From the NCBI RefSeq assembly GCF_048771995.1, contig NC_133024.1:3291001-3355000 (forward strand): 64,000 nucleotides of DNA, in the 5' to 3' direction. Below are positions 37,201 through 49,677 of this stretch, one piece after another; position 1 is the stretch's first letter; each line of letters starts with the position of its first letter. The notes under the pieces were generated by a model. The model ran no database searches and had not been told where the DNA came from. It worked only from the letters and a program-made list of their open reading frames with translations. The position numbers and the translations under genes are program-made. This stretch comes from Taeniopygia guttata. Taxonomy: Eukaryota; Chordata; Aves; Passeriformes; Estrildidae.

Positions 37201-40200
37201 TCCAGATGAACATCTTGCTGGTCCCAGAGAAGATGCAACTCTGCAGGCATTGATGCCCACACCACTTGTGAACCAGTTTCTGAAGTGCCGCTCTCTTCTG
37301 CCCCTCTCCCTAATTGATGTAGTTTCTGTCAAGGCAGGGGGTTGTGACTGTGCTTTAACTGCAGTTTTCATGCCTACGTGTCAGGTTAAGCAAAAATGGG
37401 GGTAGTTCAGAAGCTCTTTGCAGATTGACATCCCTGGAGTGGGGATGACAAAGTCCATCAGTGAGGTGGAGGGCAAAGTGAAGTGCTATCAGCTGCCATC
37501 TGCTATCAGCTAGTGAGGTAACTGCCCAACCCCTGTGAGCCATTTTAGGGTTGTCAGAGCCATAAAATTAGGATAACCACTGTCTATTGCCACGAGGACA
37601 GTCTTGCATAAGGCTGGCTTTCAACCAAAACATCAGACAATGCCAGAGGATGCAATTTGACAGATCTGTTGTACTTAGACATGACTAATTCCTTTAAAGG
37701 AGTTGTTCTGAAAGCCAGAGACTCAATACTCAATCTGCAAATCCATAGCTTCAAGCTAATGTCAGTAATTCAGATAATTAGTCTTGCTGAATTAAATGGG
37801 AAGAATTGTGCACGCATGAGTAGTGGTGGAGGATGAGGTGCTTATTTTGTGTTGCCAAATACATGCCACTCATGACAATGAGCAAATGTCATAGTATTCG
37901 AATATTAAACACCTGCATCTGCATTCATTAATAACTGGGGAAAATATTTACCTTGTGAATTTGCTCCCCCAGTTTATCTTCACATATTGTTTCAGCACTT
38001 TAACACAAGTGAAGCTGGATCCTTTTTTGCTGAATTTTCCAACACATCTTTATGTTTTCACCTACAAGTTTTATCTCCTTGCTTTTTCTACACAACACAG
38101 ATACACATGCAATACCTTAGCAATGACAAAATCAAAGAATAGTGCTAAACTAAAGAGAATTTCAAGTACATCTGTACTGGTCATGGGAGTGGAATTACAG
38201 GTCTCAGGGGATTTTGCTTCTCGTGCAATGGAGTAATATTTATTACTATTTTCTGAGTACTGCAAGTTTTTTGAGGAAAAAAAGCCCTAAGCCACACAAA
38301 TACCAGAGGTCCCTGAGGCTAGAGAGAACAGAGTTCCTCTGAGAGAGGGGGAACAGGCAGAGAGGAAGAGGAGTCACAGGAAGCTGGAGTCAGGTTTGTC
38401 TCTGTGTAGATGTTAACTGGATGGATGCAGAACATCCACCAGGCAGTGTGATTTTCCAACTCTTTCTGACTCATGTGAGCATGATGACTAAAATCAACAG
38501 AACAACAGAAATCAGGATTTCCAGGTATGTCATGGTTGATATCTCTCTCCAGCAGCAGCTTTTTGCCAGGCAAGGCCCTTACAGGGTATCCCTCCTATGG
38601 GGGTGGCAAGTCATTCACGCTGCAAATCCTTCCTCTGAGCACTTGCCTATTTCCCCAGCTTCTTGTATCCCTAATTATCCCAGTCCAGGAAGAATCAAAC
38701 TGCCTTTACAATTTCTCCTGCTCTGTCAAGTTGAATTGAAAACAGCCCACAAGTTACAAAATGACTGTGGCTAGACATAAGGGATAAACACATACCTACA
38801 GAGACAGCATGGTTGTAGGAGCCTTACTTTCTTAGGAAACAGAGAAGGGATTCACTGGAGTCAGACATGACAAGAGAAGTAAGAAAATCTGTCATTTCAA
38901 TAATAATTGAAGAAAAAGATTAATACTACATGGTTTTCTTTTAATGAGAAAAGCAAGTCATTCTGAACACAGCAAATGAAAAAAGACGTAGAATCCAAGT
39001 AACTTATATATAACCTACTTTACAAATGTTGAGTATGGGATAAGTACTAAGCTACAGTTTTCTATAAACTGAGCAGGTGAGTATATAGAGTTAATGAGAA
39101 AGAACTTATTTTATGACCTGAAATCGTTTCTTCAAACAGAACAGTGACAACTGGTAATCAATGAAAGTTCTACACACTTCATCACTGCTGTAGTTCATGT
39201 GATTGAACCTCGTCCCAGATAATTTTAATGCATAAACCTTTTGAGTCTGCATCACACTAATGTTATGCCTTGCTTTACATTTGGTCTTCTGTTGTCTTAA
39301 TTTAAACCAGAACAGCTGAGACAAAATGCTCATCTAATCTACATATGCTGCTGGCTGCCAGCAAGAATGAGCTGTGTTCAAAGCAATTTATGTTGGCTGA
39401 TTAAGTATATAAACCACCCACCTGAGGCAGGTGCATTGCCATAACCACTTTATGTAGAGTGTGAAATAAATTGTTAGTGTTTTGTACCATCCATAGGAAA
39501 ACATGAGCTCAGTAGTTAAAATATAAACATAGAAAGTTATCCAAAACCCAAAAAGTTCAGCCAGGAAAGAAGCAATCTTTGTATGTGACTATTATGTTAA
39601 GTAAACAAACATCAATAATTACTATTCTGCCTCAAAGACTGTTGAGGAGATATGAATTTCAAACAATATTCCATCAAGCCTGCAGAGCCTACTTTCCACC
39701 AGCTGCTAAAAAGAGAAGCAATTTCTTCTATGAGAGATGAGTGGTATCAAGCTGGATATCTGTACAGGTGATCCACGTAAAGCAGCACAGCAAACATCTG
39801 TTCCCTTTGAGCCCAAGCCCAAGCCACATCCCCCAGCAGCACTAGGCAGGCTGCGAGCTGCAGCTGAGTGCCTCACAGATAGAACAAGTACTCATTGAAA
39901 CTCCTAATGCAAATTTAACCACCAGCTCCCGAGGGCAGCAAGCTTTCCCTGTGCCAGTGTCAATCCAGATAGGGATAGGGAGGGAAGAAGGGGCAGACAG
40001 ATGAATTTCAGCCCTCTGGGGTCAACTGCTAAAAGCTTCTTTCTCTATGAGGCGTTACAGGATAGTCAGATTGGAGTGACACTTCCTATTCAGCTCCTTA
40101 TTCCTGGTCATAGCAGCCACTGCTAAGGTGATTTCATGCCAGTCACTGCCTCCGTGGCAGAACTGAATAAGTATGTGAAATCCTATCTGAATAATTCAAC

Positions 40201-43200
40201 TATGTCCTGCCTGTGATTGAAAGCTGCTGTGCAGCAGGGAGCTCGCTCAAGGAAGGCTTAAAAAACATCCTTACAACTGCTGTCAATACTATTATCATAA
40301 ATCCAAGGCTGAACTGTGCAAGGTCCAGTGAGAAAGCAGCTATTGTGACATCTTCACAATGAAGGTAGGAATATCTAAGGGCAAGAGAACAACCACAGAA
40401 AGAAAGTGACTAAAAAGAAAACCATGGATGGTGGTGGTGGCTGCTTAACACTGAAAAATAACTGATTTGGTAGTTATTTAGAAGAATTACTTGAAGAGAT
40501 CTTATTTGTAACTTCAAACTGGCTTTAGTTGAACACAGCACTGAGAACTATAAAGTGCTGCTTCCTCTTGGGGTTGAAATATTTATGGGGCTACTAGCTT
40601 TGGAGTTCAGGCAGGAGGCTCACTGCTGAAAGATCTACCACGAGCTTCCTGGTGGCCTGGGACCTATACATCCCCACATTAAACTGTAAGCAGGATGCAG
40701 GCTGAATTTTCCTATGGTACTTCAAAAAGCAGCTCCATCATAGCAAAGCTACGTGTGCTGGCTTTTGGTTTTTAATTTAGAGGACTTGCAGTAATGAAGA
40801 AGAGCCTATTTAAAACATTTAAATAGTAAACTTAAGAGGAACAAAAATTTAAAAAACCTCATGCTTTTACTCAAAAATCATTTGAAACAATTACCTTTTG
40901 TTAAGTGTACAAACAATTCAATATTATACTTTGTGGACAACAGAAATAATTTTTCTACAAATAAGAAAATAACCTCCCTTTTAATTATTCAGGATTACAG
41001 TTTCCTACTCCTTTCTCATCCTCTCTGTCCCAAGCTAAAGTCTATTTTCATTCTCTTAATAATTGCCAGAGGATTACATCTAGCCCAAGTACAACTACAG
41101 GTACTGTTAATAGCAACCAAAGATTACTCTGTGCCTCACTAAAATGTCCAGGCTACCTTGATCTGCCAAGTCAACTGTATCAGGAGTAGCATATGTAGCA
41201 GCAATTACAAAATAGGAGAATTACAAAAAAGTCCCTTCTCTTGAAATGATAGATTTTGTAATTCAGGCATGCTCGTCTGAAACCAGAAAAGGAAGCTGAA
41301 GGATTTTGAGAGAATTGCTCATCAGATGGACCCCTCTTTCTTTTTTCAAATTGAACTAATCTGTCCTGAAATCTGCTAGCTTGAGACTGCTATTAATATT
41401 AGTCCAGAATGGGAACTCTCAGAGAAATGTTTTGAAATTGTTAGTTCTGGTTCTGAGCAAGGATTGAAAGTAGCTCATCTGTGTCAATAAATTGCTGGCA
41501 AAGACTGGATACTGTCCTTTGCATTTGACCCTGGTACAAGTGATATGTCTTCTTGTACAAGTCCTGCAGGACCAAGAATCAATCAGTTTAGAGTTGATCT
41601 TACCACCCCCTTAAATTGGACATCCTGAAACGTTGTGTGTGTGTTTCAGGCTCAGAGAAAATGGCTCACAGCACTGAAGAGGACAGAAGTGAATTCATTA
41701 CCTTTCCAGTACAAGATCACTCAATGTGCAACAGCCCTACCAATCATTATGTCCAATGCAAATAATGGATTGTGTTTCTGTCTCATTATCTCGTGACAGG
41801 ATTGTTATTAACTTGTGACTAAACAACAGTTTTGTAGAAAGTCTCCTCAAGGACAGGCTAGTTAGATAGATAGATAGATAGATATATACCTGATTAATTT
41901 TCTTCTTTTCCCCACTGCCTAGAATGCATAGCAAGCTAGATGGAATGGACCAATGAGAGATTGCTGAACTGTGGGCTTTAGAGATCTCCAAGCTTGCATT
42001 AATACAAGTAAATATATACCACAGATTTTTTTCAAACCCAGAAAAGTTGGCTGTTAAGATGGCATAACAGTTCACAGTGAGAACATGGATTTCCAAAAAA
42101 GCTTGGAAAGTGCCATTGAATTACAAGGTGATAATGAGGCCTGAGGCTTTTCCAGCATGTATGGATGTCCTGCTAATTTGGCATGGCAGTGCCAGACTGT
42201 GCCTCCAGAAATAATTAATGACAGCAGTTGTACAGGTACTTCATCAGCAGAAACATTGGAGGGGGGTGAATCCATGCAAAGATTGCACAGGTAGAATAGA
42301 ACAATCACTACCACAGACAGATACAATAATATGCTAGCAGTGTCTCCTTTGAGAATGAAGCTCAGTTTTTCAGTTTCATATGTTACATGGCTCAATGTCA
42401 CTGGAGAAAGTTTGAGTAACTTCAAGAAAACAAGAGTTGTGATTTTTTTCAGTTGGGTTTATGTATTTATTTTAATTTCACCGCTTTTCTACATTTTTTT
42501 AATATTACATTTTTTAGAAATTACAAAATCATATTTTATCTTGAATGCCAAACTGAAAGTTTTACAGCAGATCCTGTTGTCTTTTCTTTGCTTTTAGGAG
42601 GAATGAGCTCAGGTCCTACTGGGCACTCATCTTATTGACCAGCAATTAAAATTAAAGAATTAAAACAATTAAAATGTTCAGCTCACAAATATTCATGCAT
42701 GGTTATATGTGTCACTTGAACTCCAGTTGAAAGTTGAAGCAAGAGAGGCTACTTGTATTTTTACTTACTTATGCATAGATAACCATCTGAACTGCCTGAA
42801 TTCCCTTCCATGTTCTAGTAGAGATGTTTTTTAGCACTAACCCTCAACCTTGTGGCCTTGGCACACTTACAGAGGACATACTTTCTTTAAGTACATTCAA
42901 AGGAGATCAGGTCAGTCAAAAGGATATGAAATTAATTTAAATCTGCAAAATGGCTTATTGAAACAGCCTTCTTGAAACTACAGCTACTACCAGTGATTCT
43001 GTAGGTTACAGCTTCTGGACAGAGTTTCATTTTGTCCCACAAAGCTCCAGATTGTTTGAATTAAATTCACTGACATTTTCTTCCTCTGCATATTGCTATC
43101 ATAATGGTGAAAGAAAGATATTCTTCCAAAAAGAGCCTCAAATTTTTAGAACTATATGGGGTGACTCAAGAATTTCTTCTTGCAAGATGACATCAGTCCT

Positions 43201-44675
43201 GGAAGTCATTCAACACATCATCAAATAAAGCTCAGGTCTCCATATTAACACCTTCTGTAAAGCCCATAACACCTCTCAAATCAGCCAATAATCAGCCTAA
43301 ATCAGTAGATTACCATAATGCTTAGTGAGTTAGTAATGAACTGCATGTACTTTTCTGATTTAGCAGTTTGGACAAGTGTTTTAGTCAATTTTTGAGCTGG
43401 TATCCACTAGAAACTTTGGCAGATAAACACATTTCACATTCAGAGGTTAATGTTGATATGTCTGGGAGAAGAACAGAGGAAAATGAGGGTGTAACTCCTT
43501 GGTAAGCATAGAAACAAATAACATAGTTAAACCCCAAATATAGGTCATAATTTGCAACAAAAATACTCCCTGAGCTTCTCCTCCAAAAAAGAGAGCAAGT
43601 TTTATTTAGTGGAAACACATCATCCTGAACACTTTGGAAAGAAATTTGGCTTGGGAGAGTAAAAACTGAATCAAAAAATAGGCTTGCCTCCTTCCAGGAG
43701 AGCAGAGCATCCATAGGAGTGGATGAGTTTGGCTGGGAAGAGCTCACGTCTGGCAGATGCAGCCTGGAGCTGGGGCACAAAGAAACACAGAACGAGGAGG
43801 GGAAGTGTCTTCAGGAGGCAGCTGGAAATAGTGAAGTGGAAGCACAGGGTAATATTTTAGATTTAGTTTCAACAGAACTGCAGTAATTTCCTTGCACTTC
43901 CTTGGAACTGACTTTTATGAATATTTGTGCCGATGTTTCTGTTTTGGATGCTGAAGGTGAACCCTTTAATTCAGTGGTTTGTGGGGCAAGTGATTGTGAG
44001 ATAACAGCCAAGTGTCCAGGCAGCTCATGCAAAAAGGTGTTATGGGCAGGAGGGCAGCAAGGAGAAATGATGGAATGTGCCATGTGCAGCTGGAGAGGAA
44101 TGGAGGTCACAGAAAACACTGTGAATCTGATCCTGTTGTCTGGGAGTTGGAAACTCATGTGGCCTCAAGACACAGAAGAAACTAAATAGGAAAAATTAAT
44201 TAATGAAAAGGATTGGAAAATATTTTTCTTTCAAAAAATAAAGTGTCTGGATTTTGGACTAATACCTTTTTTATCCCTGTGCCTTTAAAACCTTTACACT
44301 TTAAATATCTTGTACACAGAACATTATTTCTCTGGAAATAAGTTATAAGTTTTGTATACTGTTCCTCTAAAAGACATCTTTTCTACTCCCTCTTGAGACT
44401 TTTTTCTGGCTTAAGGCTATCATGGGGAATACCAAGTGATTAGACACCCAGCAGAGTATTTACCATTACACAAGCCATGATAACAGTGTGCCACTGTGCT
44501 GCTTCCTTCCTTAGGTAGGGTTAATGTAAGGAGGCAAGCCTGCTGAAAAGAGACCACACAGTGGACTCCAGCTTTTATCCAAAAAGGGCTCAGGTCATGC
44601 TCTGGGTTTATACACATGGCTGTGGCCATTACTGTAAATATCTCTCTTCCTGGCAGGAGGAAGCAAGAAGAAACC
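34229..44675. other. region downstream of the C3orf85-like gene, no gene recognised
   Basis: Several strong acceptors are followed by short open frames (35026, 35607, 36273, 41650), but none could be tied to a known protein or to a second exon. A GATA repeat lies at 41.9 kb. Confidence 0.5.
41862..41886 (+). repeat. (GATA)n short tandem repeat
   Basis: Five to six pure TAGA/GATA units, same motif class as the larger array at 4.6 kb. Confidence 0.9.
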
Positions 44676-44766
44676 ATAGAATCACAGGATATCCTGAGCT
44701 GGAAGGCATCCGCAAGGATAATCAAGTCCAGCTTCTGGCCCCGCACAGAATAACCCCAAAAATGGG
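44676..44766 (-). mobile_element. CR1 LINE 3'-end fragment
   Basis: ATAGAATCACAGGATATCC followed by GAGCTGGAAGGCATCCGCAAGGATAATCAAGTCCAGC and CCCCGCACAG is the reverse complement of a CR1 3' untranslated end, where the terminal ATTCTATG-type octamer lies at the low-coordinate side. Only about 90 bp is recognisable. Its right border is uncertain. Confidence 0.7.
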
Positions 44767-45540
44767 AAGTGGCATCATCCCAAGCTGTACTTGGTGGTGG
44801 AACCATCATGTACATGAGGTTTTGCTTATTTGCAGGCCTGACATGGAGCAGAACCAGGCATCACACCAGCGTGGACAGAGGAGACTGGGGTAGGGTCAAA
44901 CTGGGGCTTGTGTTTTTTAAACAAGGGGCAGTGTGTTTGTCATTACCTGGTGTATGTCACAAAATGTCCACAAAATATGGACAGGAGAGGATGGAGCCAG
45001 ATGGAGCTCTGGAGAGGCAGTTCAGACACAGATGGGAGGCCCCATGAGGTCAGAGGAAGTGGGGACCATCCACTCTTCATTTGACCTTGCAGAATTTGTG
45101 CAGAGTCCAAAGAAACCTGTTTTACCAAGGCTTGTAGGTGCCATCGAGGAGGAGACAGCTGTGACTGGGGCATCACTCCTCCTTTCTGCCCCTGGCTTCC
45201 CTGCTGCCCCCCACCCAAAGGGCTCTAAACACAAAAAGTCTCCCTGAAAGCATCTGAGGCACAGAATTTGGATTCTAGAAGGCTGGAGTTGGGTGGAAGA
45301 GGGATCATACACAGCAGATAAATCTGTTCACAACAAGCTATTGCTCATGTAATAAAAGTTTTAAACAAATATTATTTTTAAAGGTCATTTTATAACTCTT
45401 ACTATTCTCTCTTTGCAAGTCTTTGACAACCCCCATTACTTAGCTCTCAGGAAGCAACTCCAGCTCAAAAATCTCACTTCTTGAAAGAATGGTTGCAGCA
45501 AAGAGCGAATTCCCTATTTCTTCTTACACCTCCCACACAG

Positions 45541-45681
45541 AAGTGTCAGGAAGGTACTGCCAAAACATTTTCTACGATGACTGGCAACTTGCTTGCGTGC
45601 CAAGAGAAAGGAACTTGTGAGAACATGCAAAAGTGTAATCCTGCAATTCCCTGCCTTGAAAAAGTTTTCAAAAAATGGTAA
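45541..45681 (+). other. possible terminal coding exon, cysteine-containing, unrecognised
   Basis: A strong pyrimidine tract and acceptor (tatttcttcttacacctcccacacag) precedes an open frame of 46 codons starting K-C-Q-E-G and ending K-K-W before TAA. It has five cysteines (residues 2, 21, 27, 33 and 39 of the segment, counting K as 1), an even pattern that suggests an extracellular domain. An AATAAA follows about 300 bp later (near 45984). No upstream exon could be linked and I do not recognise a family. Chance is a real alternative, because frames of this length are common here. Confidence 0.3.
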
Positions 45682-47145
45682 TTACTTTTAATTGAGTTTG
45701 AAGATGAGAGCACTATAGTTTTTACTTTAATCTAAAGCAACTCACCCATGTTTGAGTCTTCTAACTAAAGCAGGAGCAAGAGACAGAATGTAGTCTGCAC
45801 AGGTAAAATTTAATTAGCTCTGCTCATTATTCTGTACTGCCATTTGTAATCCCCATGTCGTATTTAGGAAATTGTATTTTCTTCTGCAGTTCAAGTGTTA
45901 TTATTATGTACAGTCCCATCATAATTTTGTCAAAAAACCTGTCTGAGGTGAAGAAAGAATCCACAGTGCTAATTGCTTATCAATAAACTAGTCAGGCTTA
46001 CCAGCCTTTTTTAAAAGCACTTATAAAAGACACCATCGATCAGTACCAGCATTCTGCAAGAGCCATTTTAAATATTTCCTCCAGGTGATAAGCAGATTTC
46101 TCACAGACAGAAGAGCAGCTTACATGCCAACCTTCAGATTATTTTTTTTATAAAAGCAAAATATTTTCTATTTCAGACCATAACTGTGCTCTTAAATTAT
46201 GTGCAGAGATAGTAAAGGTCTGTGCTTCACAAGTGATGGCAAAGTCAGTGAGTTTTATGTCAATGTCTTTTGTCCAAATCTAATTTGATACTGATGAAAA
46301 GGTGTCACTTAGGGATCTCTCTACTTGAAATGAATTTATGGTAAGACACTTGATGGACAGGTGCTTTAAATAGTAATACTTATTTTATACCTGTGCCAGC
46401 TTCAGCTGCACTTTTTCTGTAGATAAATAGAATATCACTGATATCAGTTTGGACAAATAAATCAGCCCATACTGTTTTGCAGGGATCAAAGGAAAGCAAA
46501 ACCCCCACCAAAGTCAAAGAGCCTCTTCACCCCACCCTATATTGGTGCTGTTACAATAGAAACTTCTGACATGTAATGCCCTCAATAAACCATATTTCCA
46601 TCCCAGAGAAACTGCAATTGTTCTTCACGCCTCCTCAAACAAAGATAGTCTCAAGCACCATCAGAGGAACACACAGAGAACTAACCTCAAACTATTCTCT
46701 TTCCAGACTGTAATCATAGTATTTTGCTGCTTCTGAAAAGTCCAGCCACCTTTGAACTCCCATCCAGCCCTTACATTTTTTCCCCTAGATTTTCCTCTGC
46801 ACATCTATTATTGGTAATTTTTTCAAGTGGAGCACAAGGCCCAGGTAGAATGATTTGAGCCATGCCAGATCTGCTTAAGGTTGCTAAATATGGAATAAAA
46901 AATTTAAGAATAATAGGATTAATTAAGACCAGTAAGAGCTTTTAAGATCACTCAAATTCCGTGTAAACATTTTGCATTCAAACATTAGGCTCTACAGTTG
47001 GAAGGCCCACCCTGCATATTGAAAAAAACCCAAATTTAACCATAACATATCAGGGATATGACTTCAGCAGTGTGTGTTTAGACAGACCTGTGTAACAGAG
47101 CCACAGGTGAAGAAAGTAAAGAAACTATGCTTGATGCAGGCTTAC

Positions 47146-47343
47146 CTTTGGCTTTGGAGAAGTTAAGGAGATGCTGAGACACAGCTGAATACCTGTAGAG
47201 CATGAGACAAAAGCAGAAAAGAGGCAGCAGAGATCAGTCAGCACTTGGTTTTGGTTTGCAGTCCCTCCAGCCTTGCCTGATTCCCCTGCAGTGGACACAA
47301 AAGCATGTAAGAAGAGAATTAACCATATGAGGAACATCTTCAT
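47146..47343 (-). other. possible first two exons of an unrecognised minus-strand gene
   Basis: On the minus strand, ATG at 47343 opens a signal-peptide-like M-K-M-F-L-I-W-L-I-L-F-L-H-A-F-V-S-T-A-G. A GC donor (TCAG/gcaagg) at 47277 and a good acceptor (ttttgtctcatgctctacag) would remove an 84-bp intron and keep phase 1. The 47-nt second exon (47192-47146) ends at a strong donor (CAAAG/gtaagc). No third exon was found. The frame also stays open without splicing, so the GC intron is not required. Low confidence. Confidence 0.2.
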
Positions 47344-47838
47344 CCTGCCCTGTACAAACATCACCTCAAGAGTTAGAGAAAACAGTGGAATTGAGAGCAG
47401 CTTGGAATTGAGATGTAATTAAACTACTGGTGCTGTATTGATAACTTCAAAAATCAAAACAAGAAGGAAAAAAAAGCTCATTGTAAGTCACTGGAAAAAA
47501 CGTGGTTTTCACAACCCTGTTCTCTTTTCTGCTCAAGGATGTTCTTTTATTAAAATGAGTAGTAATTAGTCGAAGGAAGAGCTCCAGGAGCTCGTGCTTG
47601 CTCTGTCTCAAATAATGGGAAAGAAAACATACAGAGCACCCTTCTACACACAGCCAGCAGCACTCATGTTAAATAGCCCCTGTTTCTGGTCCCTTACATT
47701 GAATTCTATTGGAGAGAAAGCCCATATGGAAGGCAGGCCTGATGGAAACCCAGGAAACTCACAGGATATAGCAGGTGTTCAGATATATAAACAATAGGCA
47801 AATTATTTGTTCTGATAGTGGTCTAGTGGTCACTCTAC

Positions 47839-47862
47839 TTTTTTTTTTTTTTTTTTTTTTTT
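47839..47862 (+). repeat. poly(T) tract, 24 T
   Basis: Pure homopolymer; may be the tail of a retrotransposed sequence on the minus strand, but no source body was recognised beside it. Confidence 0.95.
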
Positions 47863-48464
47863 AATCTTCTGCACAGGATTAATTTTTTAAATGGTTTATT
47901 TTCAAATCTGACTTATATGTCTAACTGCAGCCAGCAAAGTCCAGTTCACAGGCTTGCATGTGTTTAGTATTTTTGTGCTTCTTCACATAAGGCATCCTTT
48001 GTAGAGAGAGAAAAAAACATTCCAAGTAGATTGCCTCTCTGAAGAGCTGCTTTAAGACCTTTTTTTTTACTGTACAGATCCATACACTGTTAACCATCAC
48101 AGTAGCAGACTGCCATGACTAGAAATTTCTCCCTATTTTTTTCCTAGCTTGCCAATTAACTGAGACCACACTACAGAAGGAAAGATGCTGTTGCTGTTTG
48201 CTCATTCATGACCTAAGTGAACATCAGGAGGAAATCAGTCCCACCCAAACCCCACGTCAAATGAGTTTGCACAGGTGTCACCAATTAGGGCAGAATTTTT
48301 CCTGTAGAAAATGTCCAACCCTACATGCTGGAGAAAACTGACGAGTTGGTTTGGGATGTCACAGAGATGTTTGTAGAGCTGGCTGCAGATAGCCTCAAGG
48401 TCTGGGGAATAAGGTATTTATTTTCTTTGTGAACTGAACATTCCTGGTGTGTGTACTGTGTCTA

Positions 48465-48545
48465 GATGTGATGGAGTTAATTTCCTCCCTAGCAGCCCAT
48501 ACAGTGCTGAGGTTTGGATTTGTGACAATATCTCTATTTCAAGTT
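48465..48545 (+). mobile_element. short LTR-derived fragment (ERVL type), uncertain
   Basis: The order GGAGTTAATTTCCTCCCTAGCAGC ... GTGCTGAGGTTTGGATTTGTG resembles a common avian ERVL LTR that I know with a similar GTGCTGTGTTTTGGATTTGTG core. Only about 75 bp can be matched by eye and it is diverged. Alternatively it is unique sequence. Confidence 0.3.
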
Positions 48546-49079
48546 CTCATTTCACCCTTAACCCCTACTTCAACCCATTTCCCAGAAGCTGCACATCATG
48601 GAGCTGTATCTCCCACCCATCCTGTCTTAGGGAGGGCTTCTCTTCTCAGTGGTTTAGAGGAGGTGGATGAGCACATCAACCAACAAATTTGTGGCACCCT
48701 GTTGTAAACAGTGAGGAGAAATGTGTGGCCATATGGAATGTTGTGCTGTGCTAACAGACTGGTGTGATTGCTGAGAGCACTCAGAAGCCAATCCCTCTGT
48801 CAAGAAAAAAGGCAAAACAAAGGAACTCGGCAAACGTGCATCCAGGACTCTCCAGCTGACAGAAACTCAAAGTAAGTGACACTACTTGACATAAGGTGTG
48901 TGTAAGCATAAGGACAGCTACCTCAGTGTGAGGAACCCACTGTCTGTAACTGCTTCAGGATTTCAGCTCTGGAGAGCATTCCTTGGGGTTTTGCAGAGAG
49001 ACTGGAACTCTCCACCATGAACAGCCCTGCTCATTTTGAGAAGCACTACCTCACATGCTGTGAGAATCCAGAGCTTCCC

Positions 49080-49677
49080 TCTGACTGCCCTGGCAGGCCT
49101 GGGACCCTGGCAGGGGTCAGGAACCCCCCTGGACAGAGCCCCCAGAGACACTGGCTGTGATCTCTGCCCATGGAAAAGAGTTTTCAATCTTACAGGATGA
49201 ATTACAAGCTCTGAGTGTTTGATATAAGCAATAATTAGTGTGGCACGGGTGCAAAAGTAAAATTTTAGGTTTCTAGATTAGGGGTTCAGAGGGGACAAGA
49301 TGGAGGAAATTGGGTGTCTCTTGTCCTTTTTCTCCTTCTTCATGCCCTCCATGTTTCACTGTGGTGTTGGCATTTTTCTGTTGGTTCAGGCTGGGGACAC
49401 ACTGTCCAACGTAGGTGACAGATATTGGCACGTTATTGTAAATCCAGCACAGGTAGTTTCTGGTATTTAATGTTTGTACCATCCCACTGAGGGCAGAGCC
49501 CCACACGCTGCCCTGCAGGACAGAGCTGCGGCAGGGCAGCAGAACATGTTAGAGATAAACAGAATAAACAACCTTGGAACAGCACAGACCAATTATGGCT
49601 TCTGCTTTGGCAGCGGGGCAGAAAGACAGAGACTTTCTACAGTCTCAGAATCATCAATACCTCAGATTCCAACAACA
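49080..49677 (+). mobile_element. LTR of an endogenous retrovirus (passerine type)
   Basis: About 600 bp of LTR-like sequence with AATAAA at 49563-49568 followed by a U5-like stretch ending ...CTCAGATTCCAACA. Upstream is a long U3 with several short motifs (for example TTTCTAGATTAGGGG and TGGTATTTAATG). Parts match the intron-2 LTR loosely (GACAAGATGGAGG, CTCCATGTTT, GGTGTTGGCA), so the two belong to related families. The left end is uncertain: a 7-bp match acataag occurs near 48888 and just after 49674, which would give an element of about 780 bp. The poly(A) block is unambiguous. Confidence 0.7.

Larger units (their letters stand above)
44767..49079. other. intergenic or intronic, candidate exons only
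   Basis: Holds the doubtful exon candidates at 45.5 and 47.1-47.3 kb, a poly(T) tract and a weak LTR fragment at 48.5 kb. Segment 44.8-45.3 kb is GC-richer with overlapping frames on both strands but no recognised domain. Confidence 0.5.

Noticed and set aside
42072-42425. Minus-strand frame with a hydrophobic L-L-Y-L-S-V-V-V-I-V-L-F-Y-L stretch after a phase-1 acceptor, considered as a membrane-spanning exon of an immunoglobulin-type receptor
   Set aside because: T-rich DNA often gives hydrophobic runs. No plausible donor follows the stretch, and no adjoining exon fits.
43811-44158. Minus-strand frame with G-N-Y-C resembling the end of an immunoglobulin domain
   Set aside because: The B-strand cysteine and the tryptophan of an Ig fold are absent, and the plus strand is open over the same stretch, as chance would give.
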